Source: Halomonas korlensis (GTDB lineage Bacteria > Pseudomonadota > Gammaproteobacteria > Pseudomonadales > Halomonadaceae). From it: 64,000 bases of DNA. Every line of letters starts with the position of its first letter. Within the stretch, counting starts at the first letter, position 1. The stretch is from contig NZ_FPBP01000001.1 in NCBI RefSeq assembly GCF_900116705.1, forward strand, positions 248,001 to 312,000. The letters run 5' to 3'. Position numbers and translations under genes: made by a program. Positions 18,851 to 28,951 of the stretch are shown here, piece by piece. The notes beneath the pieces were generated by a model. That model saw only the letters and a program-made list of their open reading frames with translations, did not search any database and had not been told where the DNA came from.

Positions 18851-18927
18851 TGGTAGGACCAAGCGGATTTGAACCGCTGACCTCCACGATGTCAACGTGG
18901 CGCTCTAACCAACTGAGCTATGGTCCT
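18851..18927 (-). tRNA. tRNA-Val (anticodon GAC), downstream copy
   Basis: The 77-nt gene includes an encoded CCA end. The anticodon stem-loop reads CCACG-TTGACAT-CGTGG, so the anticodon is GAC (reads GUC and GUU). The acceptor arms AGGACCA / TGGTCCT pair fully. It is the second of two tandem copies. Confidence 0.97.
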
Positions 18928-18950
18928 GCAGGAAGTAGTTGCCGGTGAGC

Positions 18951-19027
18951 TGGTAGGACCAGGCGGATTTGAACCGCCGACCTCCACGATGTCAACGTGG
19001 CGCTCTAACCAACTGAGCTATGGTCCT
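18951..19027 (-). tRNA. tRNA-Val (anticodon GAC), upstream copy
   Basis: This 77-nt gene is identical to its neighbour except for two positions in the T-arm, where an A-T pair is replaced by G-C. The paired change keeps the stem. The copies are 23 bases apart and probably come from one precursor. Confidence 0.97.
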
Positions 19028-19178
19028 GCTTCCTGTTTTATCCTGTTCTCCCAAGGCTATCTTTCCGGGACCTTGGATATCTACCTAGAACAGGCTGGGC
19101 GCGCTATCCTGCCGGACGCGCCCTGGCAACGAGGACATATCTTACCGATATCGCTTAACTTTGCAAGCCCATAGGCAC

Positions 19179-20669
19179 TCATAAGCGGTCGCTCTTGACC
19201 CGCTCCACCGCTTCGAGCCATCCAAGATAGAGCCGCTGACGCTCGCCTTCTTCCATGCTGGGAAAGAAACTGCGCTCGCACTGCCAAAGCGACGCGATCT
19301 CGTCGAGATCCTGATACCAGCCCAGCCGTAACCCGGCCAGATACGCCGCGCCAAGGGCAGTGGTTTCGAGCACGGTGGGCCGGTCCACCTGAACCCCCAG
19401 CATATCCGCCAGGAATTGCATGACCCAGCTGTTGCATACCATGCCCCCATCGACGCGCAAGGCACCGGGCGAGGCCGCCATATCATCAAGCATGCAGGTC
19501 TGCAGATCCCGGGTCTGATAGCACACCGCCTGCAGCCCGGCTGCCACGATCTCGGCGATGCCGGTGTCTCGGGTCAGCCCGAGTATCGCCCCTCTCGCCT
19601 TGGGATCCCAGTGGGGCGCACCGAGCCCGGTAAACGCCGGCACCAGGTAGACGCTGTGGCCATCGCGTGTCTCGCTTGCCAGGGACTCCGTTTCGGAAGC
19701 GTTGGCGAATAGCTGCAGCCCGTCCCGCAGCCACTGCACCGTGGCTCCGGCCACGAAGATACTGCCCTCCATCGCATATGTCGGCTTGCCGTTCAGACGA
19801 TAGCCCACCGTAGTCAGGAGGCGATTGCGCGAGGTCTCAGCCACATCGCCAGTGTTGACGATCATGAAGCAGCCGGTGCCATAGGTGCTCTTGCCCATAC
19901 CCGGTGCAAAGCAGGCCTGGCCGACCAGTGCGGCCTGCTGGTCGCCGGCCACGCCCGCAATGGGAAGCTCTCCGCCGAACCAGTTGGCCTCGACCCGACC
20001 GAAATCATCGCTGGAGTCCTTGACCTCCGGCAGCAGGCTGGCCGGAATATTGAACAGCTCGAGAAGAGCCGGGTCCCACTGTTGTTCGTGAATATTGAAA
20101 AGCGCGGTGCGTGATGCATTGGTCGCGTCAGTGGCGTGAACTTTCCCACCGGTAAGGCGCCAGATCAGGAAGCTGTCGACGGTGCCGAAGGCCAGCTCTC
20201 CCCGCTCGGCACGCTCACGAGCCCCTTCAACGTGTTCGAGCATCCAGACAAGCTTGGTCGCCGAAAAATACGGGTCGATCAAGAGCCCAGTGCTTGCCTG
20301 CAACAAGTCGGAATGTCCCTGCTCTCGCAGTGCCTGGCAGCTATCCGCAGTCCGACGATCCTGCCAGACGATCGCATTATACAACGGCTTCCCGGTTGCC
20401 CTGTCCCACAACAGGGTGGTCTCGCGCTGATTGGTAATGCCCACCCCGATAATCTGATCGATCCCCACCTGCACCTTTTCGATCACCTCACGACAAGTGG
20501 CGAGGACCGTCTCCCAGATTGCTTCCGGGTCGTGTTCTACCCACCCATCGTCTGGGAAATGCTGAGTGAATTCGCGTTGCGACATTGCCACATTACGCCC
20601 CGCGCGATCGAAGAGGATGGCGCGGGAACTGGTTGTTCCCTGATCGATGGCAAGCAGGTAGTCAGTCAT
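19179..20669 (-). CDS. glpK: Glycerol kinase
   Basis: GlpK phosphorylates glycerol to sn-glycerol-3-phosphate. The 496-residue FGGY-family protein starts [19 protein letters not shown] (phosphate-binding loop), has [17 protein letters not shown], the [18 protein letters not shown] segment, [20 protein letters not shown], the family signature near [14 protein letters not shown], and a C-terminal [15 protein letters not shown]. The start at 20669 follows a GGAG. It is divergent from glpR, with two GlpR-like sites between them, so glycerol-3-phosphate-responsive repression is expected. No glpF or glpD is in the window. Confidence 0.97.
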   Translation of the reverse strand: MTDYLLAIDQGTTSSRAILFDRAGRNVAMSQREFTQHFPDDGWVEHDPEAIWETVLATCREVIEKVQVGIDQIIGVGITNQRETTLLWDRATGKPLYNAIVWQDRRTADSCQALREQGHSDLLQASTGLLIDPYFSATKLVWMLEHVEGARERAERGELAFGTVDSFLIWRLTGGKVHATDATNASRTALFNIHEQQWDPALLELFNIPASLLPEVKDSSDDFGRVEANWFGGELPIAGVAGDQQAALVGQACFAPGMGKSTYGTGCFMIVNTGDVAETSRNRLLTTVGYRLNGKPTYAMEGSIFVAGATVQWLRDGLQLFANASETESLASETRDGHSVYLVPAFTGLGAPHWDPKARGAILGLTRDTGIAEIVAAGLQAVCYQTRDLQTCMLDDMAASPGALRVDGGMVCNSWVMQFLADMLGVQVDRPTVLETTALGAAYLAGLRLGWYQDLDEIASLWQCERSFFPSMEEGERQRLYLGWLEAVERVKSDRL

Positions 20670-20687
20670 GCCAGCTCCTGTCATTAT

Positions 20688-20738
20688 ATGTTCGGTTATG
20701 ATCATCAAGGGTACTGCAGTGTGTTCGGAATGCTTTAC
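20688..20738. promoter_or_regulatory. Putative GlpR operators between glpK and glpR
   Basis: An 18-base site with palindromic ends, ATGTTCGGTTATGATCAT (20688-20705), resembles the GlpR operator core ATGTTCG...CAT. A second, weaker half-site GTGTTCGGAA lies at 20721-20730. Both fall upstream of glpK and glpR, where a DeoR-type repressor of glycerol catabolism would act. Confidence 0.55.
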
Positions 20739-20821
20739 TACCTTCGTCGCACACGGCCTGACCTGCACCTGCCTAAACCCGCCAGGATCCCCTACAATGG
20801 GACGATCGAAAGGAAGCCGAC

Positions 20822-21580
20822 ATGAATCAGCAACAACGACAGAATGCGATCGTCGATCTGGTCCGTCATCAGGGCTATGCCAGTATCGAGCAGCTCACCG
20901 AACATTTCGTGGTTACCCCACAGACTATTCGACGCGACCTGAACGCCCTGGCCGGCGAAGGCATGATCCGCCGTGTCCATGGCGGTGCCGGGCTCGAATC
21001 CAGCACGGTCAATACCGCTTACAGCACTCGCAAGACCCTGAATCTGGAAGCCAAGCAGCACATCGCCGAGTTACTGGCTCAGCATGTTCCCGATCATGCC
21101 TCCCTGTTCATCAACATCGGCACCAGCAACGAAGTCATCGCTGAAGCGCTGCTCGGGCATCAGGGGCTGGAAGTCATCACCAACAACCTCAAGGTAGCCG
21201 CCATCCTGCAGCCCAAGGAAGATTTCAATGTCATCATCGCGGGCGGGCAGGTCCGCTCTCGTGACGGCGGGATCATCGGTGAGGCGACCATCGATTTCAT
21301 TAACCAGTTCAAGGTCGATTTCGGCATCATCGGCATCAGCGGGATCGACGAGGATGGCTCGCTACTTGAATTCGATTATCAGGAAGTACGTGTCGCCCAG
21401 GCAATCATCCAAAACTCTCGCCAAGTCTATCTGGCTGCTGATCACTCAAAGTTTCATCGCAACCCGGTAGTACGCCAAGGCAATATCGCGCAGCTGGACG
21501 CGCTGTTCACCGACCGTCAGCCCCCCGATGCCGTGCTTCGCTTACTGGAAATCCATGATGTCGCTCTGCATATCGCCTGA
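20822..21580 (+). CDS. glpR: Glycerol-3-phosphate regulon repressor GlpR, DeoR family
   Basis: The 252-residue protein has an N-terminal DeoR winged helix (about 5-58, with the recognition helix [13 protein letters not shown] and the wing RVHGGA) and a C-terminal sugar-phosphate-sensing domain with [13 protein letters not shown] and the late [10 protein letters not shown]. It is divergent from glpK with operator-like sites between, which supports GlpR rather than another DeoR-type repressor. A similar palindrome is found downstream of the gene (21672-21689). Confidence 0.93.
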   Translation: MNQQQRQNAIVDLVRHQGYASIEQLTEHFVVTPQTIRRDLNALAGEGMIRRVHGGAGLESSTVNTAYSTRKTLNLEAKQHIAELLAQHVPDHASLFINIGTSNEVIAEALLGHQGLEVITNNLKVAAILQPKEDFNVIIAGGQVRSRDGGIIGEATIDFINQFKVDFGIIGISGIDEDGSLLEFDYQEVRVAQAIIQNSRQVYLAADHSKFHRNPVVRQGNIAQLDALFTDRQPPDAVLRLLEIHDVALHIA

Positions 21581-21671
21581 CTCGCGCCGCTCATCCATCA
21601 CCATTTGCCTCTAAGACTGTATCTTGTCGTCATCGCTGCCCCAGGCCTTTCTGTTCGTTTTTGGCCACCTC

Positions 21672-21689
21672 ATGTTCGGTTAAAAACAT
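21672..21689. promoter_or_regulatory. GlpR-like palindrome downstream of glpR
   Basis: ATGTTCGGTTAAAAACAT shares its first 11 bases with the site at 20688 and has ATGTT/AACAT symmetric ends. It lies about 90 bases after glpR and 140 bases before the next gene, with no recognised glp gene nearby. It may regulate the downstream gene or be a relic of a lost glp gene. Confidence 0.4.
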
Positions 21690-21829
21690 TCAGGTTTACC
21701 AAGGTACTCAGCAGTTACTCGACGTCGTCAATCATCATTTCAAGCCTCCGCTGGAGCGTGGCGATGACGTGGCAACACGGCGCCCGTCTCATGCCGCCTG
21801 ATTCCCTGGCCAGGTCGGGTGTGTTATGA

Positions 21830-22927
21830 ATGATGTTCGGCCAGCTGATAAAGAATCGGATCATGCTCGACCTGCTCATCTGTATCGCGTCCACGTTATT
21901 GCTTGCCATGACGCTGTTGGGCAGGTTACCCACTCATTGGTGGTGGATACGCGCATGCGAATTTCCGCGTCTGCAGATCAGCGCCCTCGCTTTAGTCACC
22001 GCAGCGCTCTCCCCTCTCGCCGAAACTCCCTGGTTCGGATATGCGCTGGTCACCAGCCTGCTGACCTTGGCACTACAGCTTCCCCGTATCCTGCCCTGGA
22101 CACGGCTCTGGCCCCTCCAGGTACAGCCAGCCGAGCCGGGCCAAGCACCTCGTTGCGTGACCTTGCTGGTGGCCAACGTGCTTACCTCAAATCGTCGTTC
22201 AGAGAAGCTCATCAGCGTGATCCATCAACACGACCCCGACCTGGTGTTGACGCTGGAATCCGATGAGTGGTGGCAGGAGCGTCTCGACGAAGCGCTGGAC
22301 GAAGACTGGCCCTATAGTGTCAAGGTTCCGCTGGACAACCTTTACGGCATGCATTTGTATTCGCGACTGCCGCTGGATCGTCCTGTAGTGAAGTGGCTCA
22401 TTCAGGATGACATCCCCTCGATCCATACCGGCGTCACGCTCGCCAGTGGCGACATCATCAGGCTGCACGCCCTGCACCCCCGGCCACCAGCGCCTAACGA
22501 GAGCGAGGAGTCACTTTGGCGTGACGCAGAACTGCTGCTTATAGGCAAACGCATCCACGAGAACCCGCTGCCCACCCTGGTGGCCGGGGATCTCAATGAC
22601 GTGGCCTGGTCACGCTCCACACGTCTGTTCTGCCGCGTCAGTGGCATGCTTGATCCGCGTATCGGTCGCGGCATGTACAGCACCTTCCATGCGGCCTATC
22701 CCTTCTTGCGCTGGCCGTTGGATCATATTTTCGTCAGCGAGCATTTCACTCTCGACACCATGCATCGCCTGCCCAAAATCGGCTCAGATCATTTCCCGTT
22801 TCTCGCCACCTTGTGCTTTCGCCCTTCACGTGCCGATGAAGCCACCACGCCCGAGGCCGACCTTGAGGAATATCGCGAGGCCAATGAGACAATTCGTGAA
22901 GGCCGGGAGCGGGAACAGCAAGACTGA
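21830..22927 (+). CDS. Membrane-anchored endonuclease/exonuclease/phosphatase (EEP) family protein
   Basis: The 365-residue protein has two or three N-terminal hydrophobic helices (about 10-95) and a C-terminal EEP hydrolase domain. That domain shows VLTSNRRSEKLISVI, DLVLTLESDEWW (metal-binding Glu), LVAGDLNDVAWS (catalytic Asp-x-Asn) and the late KIGSDHFPFLATL (Asp-His). This layout is shared by predicted periplasmic or membrane-bound EEP proteins of unknown substrate. Start candidates at 21830, 21833 and 21863 cannot be separated. The C terminus is acidic and polar. No partner genes are obvious. Confidence 0.8.
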   Translation: MMFGQLIKNRIMLDLLICIASTLLLAMTLLGRLPTHWWWIRACEFPRLQISALALVTAALSPLAETPWFGYALVTSLLTLALQLPRILPWTRLWPLQVQPAEPGQAPRCVTLLVANVLTSNRRSEKLISVIHQHDPDLVLTLESDEWWQERLDEALDEDWPYSVKVPLDNLYGMHLYSRLPLDRPVVKWLIQDDIPSIHTGVTLASGDIIRLHALHPRPPAPNESEESLWRDAELLLIGKRIHENPLPTLVAGDLNDVAWSRSTRLFCRVSGMLDPRIGRGMYSTFHAAYPFLRWPLDHIFVSEHFTLDTMHRLPKIGSDHFPFLATLCFRPSRADEATTPEADLEEYREANETIREGREREQQD

Positions 22928-22981
22928 CCCGTCATTGCTTCCTGCCAGCGCCATCCCGCTTGTCGTAACTCCTTACGCCGC

Positions 22982-24361
22982 TTATTGCGGTATTCCTCCT
23001 CGCGTCAGCGCAGCGGGGTCCAGCAGCCGTTCGAGCTCCTCGCGGGAAAGCCCCGTCTGCTCCTGAGCCACGTCGATGATCGGACGGCCAGCCTGATAGG
23101 CCTTCTTGGCGATCGCGGCCGCAGCGTTATAGCCAATCACCGAATTAAGCGCGGTTACCAGAATGGGATTGCGCGACAACGGCTCGGCCAGGTTTGCCTC
23201 ACGCACCTTGAACGTGGCGATGGCACGGTCCGCCAGCAGCCAGGCAGTGTTGCTCATCAGACCAAGAGATGTATGGAGATTATGAGCGATCAGGGGAAGC
23301 ATCACGTTGAGCTGGAAGTTACCGCTCTGGCCGGCCACCGTCACCGCGGCGTCGAGACCGATTACCTGGGCGGCGGCCTGGGCGGCAGACTCCGGAATCA
23401 CCGGGTTGACCTTGCCAGGCATGATCGAGCTGCCCGGCTGCAGCGCCTCAAGCTCGATCTCGCCCAGACCGGCCAGGGGACCCGAGTTCATCCAGCGCAA
23501 GTCATTGGCGATCTTCATCACCACACAAGCCAACCCCTTGAGCTGGCCGGAGAGTTCGACCGCCGCGTCCTGGGAGCCGAGGCTGGCGAAAAAGCTGTCA
23601 TTGGGAGTCAACGCCAGTCCGGTCTGGTCACTCAGGTCACGAGCCATGCGCTCGGCAAACTCGGGATGAGCGTTGATGCCAGTGCCGACTGCCGTGCCGC
23701 CTTGTGCCAACCGGCAGAGGCGCACCATGGCGCTGTCCAGCCGTTCGATGGCTTGCCCGATCTGACTCGACCAGCCACCAAGCTCCTGTCCGAGTCGTAA
23801 CGGCATGGCGTCCATCAGGTGCGTACGCCCCGTCTTGACCACGCCATCGAGCTCCACCGCACGGGCATCGATAGTCTGTCGCAAGTGCACCAGGGCCGGG
23901 CGCAGACGGGACTGAACCGCCAGCGCCGCCGACAGATGAATCGCGGTCGGCACCACGTCATTGCTCGACTGGCCCATGTTGACGTGATCGTTGGCGCCGA
24001 CATCTTGTCCTTCCCGGGTCGCCAGATGCGCAATGACCTCATTGACGTTCATGTTGGACGAAGTGCCGGACCCGGTCTGGAAGATATCGATCGGGAACTG
24101 GCTATCGTGATGACCGGCAATCACCTGCTCGGCGGCGGCAACGATCGCCTCGGCACGCGGGGGGTCGAGCAACCCCAGGTCGCGATTGACCCGGGCGGCG
24201 GCCAGCTTGATGCGCGCGATGGCATGGATGAATGCCGTGGGCATAGGTTGCCCCGAGACAGGAAAATTATTGACGGCACGCTGGGTCTGCGCCCCGTAAA
24301 GGGCCGATGCCGGCACCTCCAGCTCACCCATGCTGTCCTGCTCGATACGATAATCACTCAT
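22982..24361 (-). CDS. fumC: Class II fumarate hydratase (FumC)
   Basis: FumC interconverts fumarate and malate in the TCA cycle. The 459-residue protein belongs to the fumarase/aspartase superfamily: TGSGTSSNMNVNEVIA, NDHVNMGQSSNDVVPTAIH, GRTHLMDAMP and the mobile-loop signature GSSIMPGKVNPV with the catalytic Ser. A start at 24361 (MSDYRIEQDSMGELEVP) matches the family; a longer frame upstream is not homologous. It is divergent from a lipoprotein gene. Confidence 0.96.
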   Translation of the reverse strand: MSDYRIEQDSMGELEVPASALYGAQTQRAVNNFPVSGQPMPTAFIHAIARIKLAAARVNRDLGLLDPPRAEAIVAAAEQVIAGHHDSQFPIDIFQTGSGTSSNMNVNEVIAHLATREGQDVGANDHVNMGQSSNDVVPTAIHLSAALAVQSRLRPALVHLRQTIDARAVELDGVVKTGRTHLMDAMPLRLGQELGGWSSQIGQAIERLDSAMVRLCRLAQGGTAVGTGINAHPEFAERMARDLSDQTGLALTPNDSFFASLGSQDAAVELSGQLKGLACVVMKIANDLRWMNSGPLAGLGEIELEALQPGSSIMPGKVNPVIPESAAQAAAQVIGLDAAVTVAGQSGNFQLNVMLPLIAHNLHTSLGLMSNTAWLLADRAIATFKVREANLAEPLSRNPILVTALNSVIGYNAAAAIAKKAYQAGRPIIDVAQEQTGLSREELERLLDPAALTRGGIPQ

Positions 24362-24572
24362 GCTCCCGACCTCCCTGAGACGCTGGATCTGTTCCTCTAC
24401 CATGGTGGTCGTCCCGAAAGCTTGCAAGTTCAAGCGGCTCGCAAGAGTCGTCTCGCATGAATCAGGGCAGCCTGGCCGGCATGGCGCAAGTGCCCGTATT
24501 TCCAGGATCGGCGACGCTTTTGCGCTATGCTCTCTGGGCAAGCCATCCACTACCCTCGCTGGGAGAGCCAAG

Positions 24573-25130
24573 ATGACACGCTGGATACTTCCCCTCCTGA
24601 TCGCCCTGCTGCTCGCTGGATGTCAGGTCATCGAGCCCCGTTATCCTGCCGGGGAGCGTGAGCGCATCGAAGTGATCGAGAAAGGGGTCGAGTCACCCGA
24701 AGTGGATGAGCGGGAGGCATCGCCACCGCCTACCACGAGGCGCGTACCCCGCCAGGTCGCCTTTCCTGCAGAAGAATATGCCGCGCTCGACAAGACCGGC
24801 AGTGGCGTCATCACGGGACAGCTGACCCTCAGTGGGCGCCCGATTCCGGATCGCCCGGTCTCGGTAGCGCCGGTCACCACCTATTCGGCCGAAGCGGCGG
24901 AACAGGCCTTGGCGGGGCGTGCAGTGGAGCCTGCCGACCCCAGGGCGAGAGACTATACGCATACCGGCAGGACCGACGGCAACGGGCGCTTTCGCATCAA
25001 CGGACTACCCGCGGGCGAATTCTATGTCTCGAGCAGTGGACGCGACCCTGCCAGCGGCGAAACGCGTGTGATCATTCACCAGATCAGTCTCGGCAGCGGC
25101 CAGCAGCGCAATGTTGATCTCAGTCGCTAG
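24573..25130 (+). CDS. Lipoprotein with a carboxypeptidase-regulatory-like beta domain
   Basis: The 185-residue protein starts with a lipoprotein signal peptide (MTRWILPLLIALLLAGCQ; lipobox LAGC, Cys at residue 17). A charged, Pro-rich linker follows (about 25-70), then a domain (about 78-184) with GVITGQLTLSGRPIPDRPVSV and RTDGNGRFRINGLPAGEFYV. That pattern is typical of transthyretin-like or carboxypeptidase-regulatory beta-sandwiches. The function is unknown; it is presumably anchored in the envelope. The start at 24573 is set by the signal peptide. Confidence 0.75.
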   Translation: MTRWILPLLIALLLAGCQVIEPRYPAGERERIEVIEKGVESPEVDEREASPPPTTRRVPRQVAFPAEEYAALDKTGSGVITGQLTLSGRPIPDRPVSVAPVTTYSAEAAEQALAGRAVEPADPRARDYTHTGRTDGNGRFRINGLPAGEFYVSSSGRDPASGETRVIIHQISLGSGQQRNVDLSR

Positions 25131-25151
25131 CGTTTTGCTCAGTGGCTGCGG

Positions 25152-25853
25152 CTACCAGCCCAGCGCCTGCTTGACGAACGGTATGGTGAGTTTGCGTTGG
25201 GCAGAGAGCGACGCCACATCGAGTCGCTCGAGTAGCGCGAACAGGTCGATGAGGCGTCGTGGGCCGCGATGCAGAATATAGCGGGCGACCTCGTCGGACA
25301 GCTCGATGCCTCGCTCCTTCGCCCGCATTTGCAGCGCCGCGAGGCGGTCACTATCATCCAGCCCTTGTACGTGGAAGGTCATGCCCCAGCTAAGGCGAGA
25401 GCGCAGGTCAGGCAGGACGGCCGGAAGCTGCCGTGGCGGTGATTCTGCCGCCACCACCAGCTGTTTGCCTGAATCCCGCAGGCGATTGAAGGCATGGAAC
25501 AAGGCCTCTTCCCAGCGTTCACGACCCATCACCCGGTCGAGATCGTCGATGGCAACCAGGTCCAGGCGCTCAATCTCCTCCAGCATCAGGGGAGGGAAAT
25601 GGCCCAACTCCTTCAACGGGAGATAGAGAGCGCGACAATCCCGCACCGTGGCGGCATGGCAAGCAGCCTGCAAGAGATGAGTGCGGCCGGTGCCCGGCGC
25701 GCCCCAGAGATATAGGAGCGGCTCGCCCCCCACATCGAACTGCTGCTTGAGCCAGCCGACCAGGGTGGCGTTGGGGCCTGGGTAAAAGTTGGCAAATGTC
25801 GCGTCGTCTCGCCGCCCCACCCCCAGCGGCAATTGTCGGGAGTCACCTTTCAT
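25152..25853 (-). CDS. hda: DnaA regulatory inactivator Hda
   Basis: Hda, bound to the beta clamp, stimulates ATP hydrolysis by DnaA after initiation. The 233-residue protein has the N-terminal clamp-binding motif RQLPLGV (6-12) and a DnaA-like AAA+ fold with GAPGTGRTHLL (51-61; Arg in place of the usual Walker A Lys, as is also seen in E. coli Hda), Walker B DLVAIDDLDRV and an arginine-finger region DLRSRLSWGM. It overlaps the perM stop by 4 bases, so the two are co-translated. Confidence 0.93.
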   Translation of the reverse strand: MKGDSRQLPLGVGRRDDATFANFYPGPNATLVGWLKQQFDVGGEPLLYLWGAPGTGRTHLLQAACHAATVRDCRALYLPLKELGHFPPLMLEEIERLDLVAIDDLDRVMGRERWEEALFHAFNRLRDSGKQLVVAAESPPRQLPAVLPDLRSRLSWGMTFHVQGLDDSDRLAALQMRAKERGIELSDEVARYILHRGPRRLIDLFALLERLDVASLSAQRKLTIPFVKQALGW

Positions 25854-26929
25854 GGCAATTCCTCGTCCTTGAGACGATGACGGTCGGCATCATAGAGCGA
25901 GCTGTTCTTGTAGTGTCCGTGCAGATAACGCAGCACCACCATGATCATCGCGGCCACCGGTAGCGCCAGCAGCACGCCCGTGAAACCGAATAGCTGCCCC
26001 CCCGCCAGCACCGCGAAGATCACGGCCACGGGATGCAGGCCGATCTTGTCGCCAAGCAGCTTGGGCTGCAGCACCACGGTCTCGACAAACTGGCCGAAAC
26101 CGAACACCGCGGCAACGCCCACCAGGATCAGCCAGTCGCCGAACTGGAAGAAGGCCACAAGCCCAGCCACGCTGATGCCGACGATCACGCCCAAGTACGG
26201 CACGATACTCGCCAACCCCGCAAGCATGCCAATCAGCACCCCGAAGCTGACGCCCAGCAGCGTCAGCCCCACGGCATAAATCGCCCCCAGGCACAGCATG
26301 ACAATCAACTGACCGCGCAGGAAAGCCGACAGCACCTCATCGCATTCACGCGCCAGTCGCACGAGGGAAGGCTCCCAGCTTCTCGGCAGCGAAGCGCGAC
26401 ACTTGGCCATGATGGCGTCCCAATCCAGCAAGAGATAGAAAGTGACCACCGGAATCAGCGCCAGATTGGCGATCCAGGCGATCAATGCCAATCCCGAACG
26501 CGAAGCTTGCGCCAGCAGGCCCGCGGCGAAGCTGCCGGTTTCCTTCCAGTTATCTACCACCGCCTGGCGGATCTCGTCGATGTCGGTGCTCAAATCCATG
26601 CCGGTGAGTGACTGGATGTGCGGCACCACCGTACTCTGCACCCAGATAAGCACCACGGGCAGAGCCTCGACCAACTGTCCAAGCTGACGACCCAGAATCG
26701 GCACCACCAGCAGCAACGTCAGCCCGATGATCAGGGTCAACAACAGGAACACCAGCGATACCGACAGGCGCCGCGACAGCCCCATCGCTTCCAGACGGTC
26801 GGCCAGGGGGTCCCCCAGATACGCGAGGATCATGCTGATAAAGAAAGGCATCAACACCGGCTCGATACTGATGAAGAACCAGAACACCACCACCGCCACC
26901 CCAGCGGCTACCCACCACTGCTTCTGCAT
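25850..26929 (-). CDS. AI-2E/PerM family inner-membrane transporter
   Basis: The 359-residue protein has about seven or eight membrane helices and the family's conserved segments: [18 protein letters not shown] near the N terminus, [16 protein letters not shown], the [23 protein letters not shown] signature and [15 protein letters not shown]. Family members include TqsA (AI-2 export) and PerM; the substrate here is unknown. It is transcribed with hda and divergent from purM, an arrangement shared with many gammaproteobacteria. Confidence 0.9.
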   Translation of the reverse strand: MQKQWWVAAGVAVVVFWFFISIEPVLMPFFISMILAYLGDPLADRLEAMGLSRRLSVSLVFLLLTLIIGLTLLLVVPILGRQLGQLVEALPVVLIWVQSTVVPHIQSLTGMDLSTDIDEIRQAVVDNWKETGSFAAGLLAQASRSGLALIAWIANLALIPVVTFYLLLDWDAIMAKCRASLPRSWEPSLVRLARECDEVLSAFLRGQLIVMLCLGAIYAVGLTLLGVSFGVLIGMLAGLASIVPYLGVIVGISVAGLVAFFQFGDWLILVGVAAVFGFGQFVETVVLQPKLLGDKIGLHPVAVIFAVLAGGQLFGFTGVLLALPVAAMIMVVLRYLHGHYKNSSLYDADRHRLKDEELP

Positions 26930-27074
26930 CGCTTACTCCTTGGACATGACGGGTTACAGGCTGCCAGCCATACGTCGTGATGGTACAATTTCGGCCCCAA
27001 TCTTGACCCATGCGTCCCGCATCACCCTATCTCGATACCCTATCGCGATCGCCACTTCATACTCAGGACAGGCC

Positions 27075-28148
27075 ATGACCGACTCCACACAACGCCCAAC
27101 CGGTGCCTCGCTCAGCTACAAGGATGCCGGTGTCGACATCGATGCCGGCAACGCCTTGGTGGATCGCATAAAAGGCGTCGCCAAGCGCACCACTCGCCCG
27201 GAAGTGATGGGCGGCCTGGGGGGATTTGGTGCCCTTTGTGAACTGCCTTCGGGTTACCGCGAGCCAGTGCTGGTTTCGGGCACCGACGGCGTCGGCACCA
27301 AGCTGCGGCTGGCCATGGATCTCGGTTGCCATGCCACCATCGGGATCGACCTGGTGGCCATGTGTGTCAACGATCTGGTGGTGGCCGGTGCAGAACCGCT
27401 GTTTTTCCTCGACTACTATGCCACGGGCAAGCTGGATGTGGATATCGCCGCCGACGTGGTGACCGGCATCGGTGACGGCTGCGAGCAGGCCGGTTGCGCG
27501 CTGGTAGGCGGCGAAACCGCCGAGATGCCAGGCATGTACGAAGGCAGTGATTACGACCTGGCCGGCTTTTGTGTCGGCGTGGTGGAAAAGTCCGAGATCC
27601 TCGATGGCCGCAAGGTCGCTGAAGGCGACGTCCTGCTGGGCCTGGCCTCCTCTGGCCCCCATTCCAATGGCTATTCGCTGATCCGCAAGATCCTTGCCGT
27701 CAGCGAGGCATCGCTCGATACCTCCATCGCAGGCCGACCGCTTGGCGACGCCCTGCTGGCGCCGACGCGTATCTACGTCAAGCCGTTGCTGTCGTTGATC
27801 AAGCAAAGCGGCGTGCCCGTGCATGCCCTCTCGCACATTACCGGCGGCGGACTGCTGGAAAACATTCCTCGGGCCTTGCCTCAGACACTTGCCGCGCGCA
27901 TCGACACCACAAGTTGGGAGCGCCCCGCGATTTTCGACTGGCTTCAGCAACACGGCAACGTCGATGAGCAGGAGATGCTTCGCGTCCTCAACTGCGGTAT
28001 CGGCATGGTCGTGGTCGTGCCGGCATCGCATGCCGATCAAGCCCGCGAGCATCTGCAGGCGCAGGGCGAAACGGTGTATCGCATCGGTGAGATCGTCACC
28101 CGCCAGGACGACGAGCCACACGTCCAGTTGGAGTCTCGGAAGGCATGA
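27075..28148 (+). CDS. purM: Phosphoribosylformylglycinamidine cyclo-ligase (AIR synthetase)
   Basis: PurM closes the imidazole ring, converting FGAM to AIR with ATP. The 357-residue protein begins [22 protein letters not shown] and contains [14 protein letters not shown], the metal/nucleotide loop [31 protein letters not shown] and [19 protein letters not shown]. The ATG at 27075 is chosen because a longer open frame upstream lacks homology. The stop overlaps the start of purN by four bases (ATGA), so translation is coupled. Confidence 0.97.
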   Translation: MTDSTQRPTGASLSYKDAGVDIDAGNALVDRIKGVAKRTTRPEVMGGLGGFGALCELPSGYREPVLVSGTDGVGTKLRLAMDLGCHATIGIDLVAMCVNDLVVAGAEPLFFLDYYATGKLDVDIAADVVTGIGDGCEQAGCALVGGETAEMPGMYEGSDYDLAGFCVGVVEKSEILDGRKVAEGDVLLGLASSGPHSNGYSLIRKILAVSEASLDTSIAGRPLGDALLAPTRIYVKPLLSLIKQSGVPVHALSHITGGGLLENIPRALPQTLAARIDTTSWERPAIFDWLQQHGNVDEQEMLRVLNCGIGMVVVVPASHADQAREHLQAQGETVYRIGEIVTRQDDEPHVQLESRKA

Positions 28149-28885
28149 GCGACAAGAACTATTACGGCGATACCCTGGGAGAATTCGCCCCCGACCCCAG
28201 CGAAGCGCGTCGCGTCGTGGTGTTGATCTCGGGCAACGGCAGCAACCTTCAGGCACTGATCGATGCGCAGCAGCACGATCAGCTGGGGGGCGAGATCGTC
28301 GCCGTGATCTCCAACCAGCCCGACGCCTACGGTTTGAAACGTGCCCGCGATGCGGGCATCGATGCCGTCGCCCTGCCGCATCGCGAGTACGAAAGCCGCG
28401 ACGCCTTCGATGGTGCCCTTATCAAGGTCATCGAGCGCCACGAACCGGACCTGGTGGTGCTCGCCGGCTTTATGCGTTTTCTTACCCCCCGCTTCGTGCA
28501 ACGTTTCCTGGGCCGGATGATCAATATCCATCCCTCGCTGTTGCCCGACTATCAAGGTCTGCAGACCCACGCACGAGCGCTGGCCGATGGTGTCAGCGAG
28601 CATGGTTGCAGCGTGCATTTCGTCACCGAGGAACTCGACGGCGGCCCCGTCGCGCTGCAGGCCGTGGTAGCCGTGGCAGAAAACGACACCGAAGCAACCC
28701 TCAAGGCAAAGGTCCAGGCTAGAGAGCATCTGATCATGCCCATTGCCGTGAAATGGTGTCTTGAAGGTCGACTGCGGTTCGGTCCTAAAGGTGTCACCTT
28801 CGATGGTACACCGCTGCCGCCCCAGGGCCTGCGCATGTCCCACACCGACGCCGCCGAAGAACTCGATGAGACGCCCGACGACTGA
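28145..28885 (+). CDS. purN: Phosphoribosylglycinamide formyltransferase (10-formyl-THF dependent)
   Basis: PurN formylates GAR using 10-formyl-THF. The protein has the GAR-binding start [16 protein letters not shown], the catalytic [20 protein letters not shown] (Asn and His) and the Asp in [16 protein letters not shown]. At 246 residues it is longer than the usual ~212, with an extra ~22 residues at the N terminus ([15 protein letters not shown]) and an acidic tail. The overlap with purM supports the start used. PurU nearby (1059-1913) draws on the same 10-formyl-THF pool. Confidence 0.95.
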   Translation: MSDKNYYGDTLGEFAPDPSEARRVVVLISGNGSNLQALIDAQQHDQLGGEIVAVISNQPDAYGLKRARDAGIDAVALPHREYESRDAFDGALIKVIERHEPDLVVLAGFMRFLTPRFVQRFLGRMINIHPSLLPDYQGLQTHARALADGVSEHGCSVHFVTEELDGGPVALQAVVAVAENDTEATLKAKVQAREHLIMPIAVKWCLEGRLRFGPKGVTFDGTPLPPQGLRMSHTDAAEELDETPDD

Positions 28886-28951
28886 GTCCGGATTAACCGC
28901 TAAAGGCAAACGGGAACGGCGCCAGAAGCCTTGTCCGGCGCTAGACCAGCG

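Noticed and set aside
18851..19027. tRNA-Val pair as a prophage or island attachment site
   Set aside because: No integrase, direct repeat of a tRNA end or composition change is seen on either side.
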